The notes beneath the pieces were generated by a model that did not search any database, was not told the origin of the DNA, and was given only the letters and a program-made list of their open reading frames with translations. A stretch of DNA of 7,020 nucleotides from positions 1 to 7,020 of the forward strand of contig CAZDAM010000138.1 in NCBI GenBank assembly GCA_964503595.1. The letters run 5' to 3'. Of the stretch, positions 6,200 through 7,020 are shown piece after piece (within the stretch, counting starts at the first letter, position 1; the number at the start of each line of letters is the position of its first letter). Made by a program: the position numbers and the translations under genes. Source of the stretch: CAZDAM01 sp964503595. GTDB taxonomy: Bacteria > Muiribacteriota > UBA6191.

Positions 6200-7020
6200 G
6201 GCTTGTCTGCCTTGCCACTTTCCGGGGACTGGACATTTCGCTTGTGCCATTCCACATAGATATTGTCAAAATACTTGGGATCCTCGAGCATATCGCGGGA
6301 AATCGTATATTTTCCGCTGAATCCCATGTAGTTCAAGGCCGAAGCTCCTGACAAAAGAATCTTCAGGGCATCACTGATCTGGATATGGCCATCCTCGGCA
6401 TATTTGCGCACATATTCTTCGGCCTCAGGCGTAAACTCAAGCGCGATTCCGAATTCCGACTGAAAGGAATCCGCATAGTCTTCAAACGGACTGCGGGCCA
6501 GAAGCCGTAACAGATAATCCTTAGGCTGTTCGCAGACTTCCCTGGTAATCAGAAGATTCCGATGCTGGGTGCCTGGAAGCTCGTACTGAAACTCGGTCAA
6601 AACCTCTTCCAGAACCCCAATCAGGGCACGAGCCCCGGTCTTGGCCTTCTCCGCCCGCTCGGCAATCCATTCCACAGCATCATCTGAAAAATTCAGCTCC
6701 AGGTTAAAGGTTTTGAATTCCACCTGGTACTGCCTGAGAATGGAATCTTCCGTATCCGTCATGATCCGGATCAGATCGTTTTTGGAGAGATGATTCACAT
6801 GGGAGCGAATCGGCGTCCGCCCCACCAGTTCGGGAATCAGACCAAACTTGATGAAATCTTCCTCAGTGGCAATCGAGTAATAGCTTTTGTACTCGTTATC
6901 ACTATCCTTTTTCTGGGAAGCCCCAAACCCCCCGATGACCATATTGCCATGCTCATCCTCGGTCGCAGCCTTTCTGGAAAGCCTCTTTCGGATAATCATT
7001 TCCAGATTGTCCTGACTTCT
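6196..7020 (-). CDS. ClpX-like AAA+ unfoldase, C-terminal part (5' end off the right edge), with an extra C-terminal domain
   Basis: 274 codons are visible and the frame is open at the right edge; the ATG at 6999 is internal, since matching ClpX sequence precedes it. Visible parts, numbered from that methionine: end of the large AAA+ domain (LEMIIRKRL), a ClpP-docking loop region with VIGGFG (21-26), FIKFGLIPELVGRTPI (49-64), then the small domain with sensor-2 KTGARAL (120-126) and FQYELPG. ClpX normally ends soon after this. Here about 110 further residues follow. Residues 181-252 appear to repeat the small domain (FGIALEFTPEAEEYVRKYA, then YTISRDMLEDPKYF) without the GAR motif. The Walker and zinc-finger regions are outside the window. 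It is likely an ATP-dependent unfoldase; partnership with ClpP is uncertain. It converges tail-to-tail with the transferase gene with overlapping stops. Confidence 0.88.
   Translation of the reverse strand, partial: RSQDNLEMIIRKRLSRKAATEDEHGNMVIGGFGASQKKDSDNEYKSYYSIATEEDFIKFGLIPELVGRTPIRSHVNHLSKNDLIRIMTDTEDSILRQYQVEFKTFNLELNFSDDAVEWIAERAEKAKTGARALIGVLEEVLTEFQYELPGTQHRNLLITREVCEQPKDYLLRLLARSPFEDYADSFQSEFGIALEFTPEAEEYVRKYAEDGHIQISDALKILLSGASALNYMGFSGKYTISRDMLEDPKYFDNIYVEWHKRNVQSPESGKADKP
6244..6723 (-). repeat. Protein-level tandem duplication of the ClpX small domain
   Basis: Residues 93-166 (6723-6502) and 181-252 (6459-6244) of the visible ClpX-like product align by eye. LELNFSDDAVEWIAERA matches IALEFTPEAEEYVRKYA, the GARALIGVLEEVL helix matches SDALKILLSGASAL, and LLITREVCEQPKDYL matches YTISRDMLEDPKYF. 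The duplication is old: it is seen in the protein, not as DNA identity. Confidence 0.5.

Noticed and set aside
6198..6213. Short stem at the convergent gene ends as a bidirectional terminator
   Set aside because: Only five pairs and no T-tract on either strand.
5804..6250. 148-residue minus-strand ORF opposite the glutathione S-transferase
   Set aside because: Antisense shadow of a gene with strong family signatures; it also overlaps the ClpX-like 3' end.

Overview
The window appears to come from a Gram-negative bacterium with roughly balanced base composition. Two predicted exported proteins support this: one has a DsbD-type periplasmic domain and one is a double-psi beta-barrel protein. 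I cannot name a genus. Genes are tightly packed, with two ATGA stop/start overlaps and two gaps of only 2-3 nt.

Layout. (1) Bases 1-1998, minus strand: a secreted protein with a degenerate thioredoxin-like half and a DsbD alpha-like half overlaps by ATGA a pabB-type chorismate-utilising enzyme that runs off the left edge. (2) Bases 1999-2436: a gap with only weak signals (an inverted repeat, a doubtful plus-strand ORF and a hairpin). (3) Bases 2437-4874, minus strand: a compact three-gene operon read from right to left. It holds an unrecognised protein with a PD-(D/E)XK-like C-terminus, a gamma-carbonic-anhydrase-like hexapeptide protein and a MoxR-family AAA+ ATPase. A plausible sigma70-type promoter lies upstream. 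(4) Bases 5034-6199, plus strand: a predicted exported beta-barrel protein overlaps by ATGA a YibF-like glutathione S-transferase. (5) Bases 6196-7020, minus strand: the C-terminal part of a ClpX-like AAA+ unfoldase. It converges on the transferase gene with overlapping stop codons and appears to carry a second, degenerate copy of the AAA+ small domain.

How the genes fit together. The three-gene operon is the only convincing multi-gene unit of unclear purpose. It combines an AAA+ chaperone-type ATPase, a metal-binding beta-helix enzyme and a nuclease-fold protein whose catalytic lysine appears to be lost. The usual MoxR partners (DUF58 or von Willebrand A proteins) do not follow the ATPase inside the window. 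The other genes look like housekeeping, redox or envelope functions with family-level oddities: a glycine at the TrpE/PabB diagnostic position, a thioredoxin-like domain without CxxC, and an altered IGF loop in the ClpX-like protein. I found no rRNA, tRNA, CRISPR array, insertion sequence or attachment site, and I cannot claim a defined new system.
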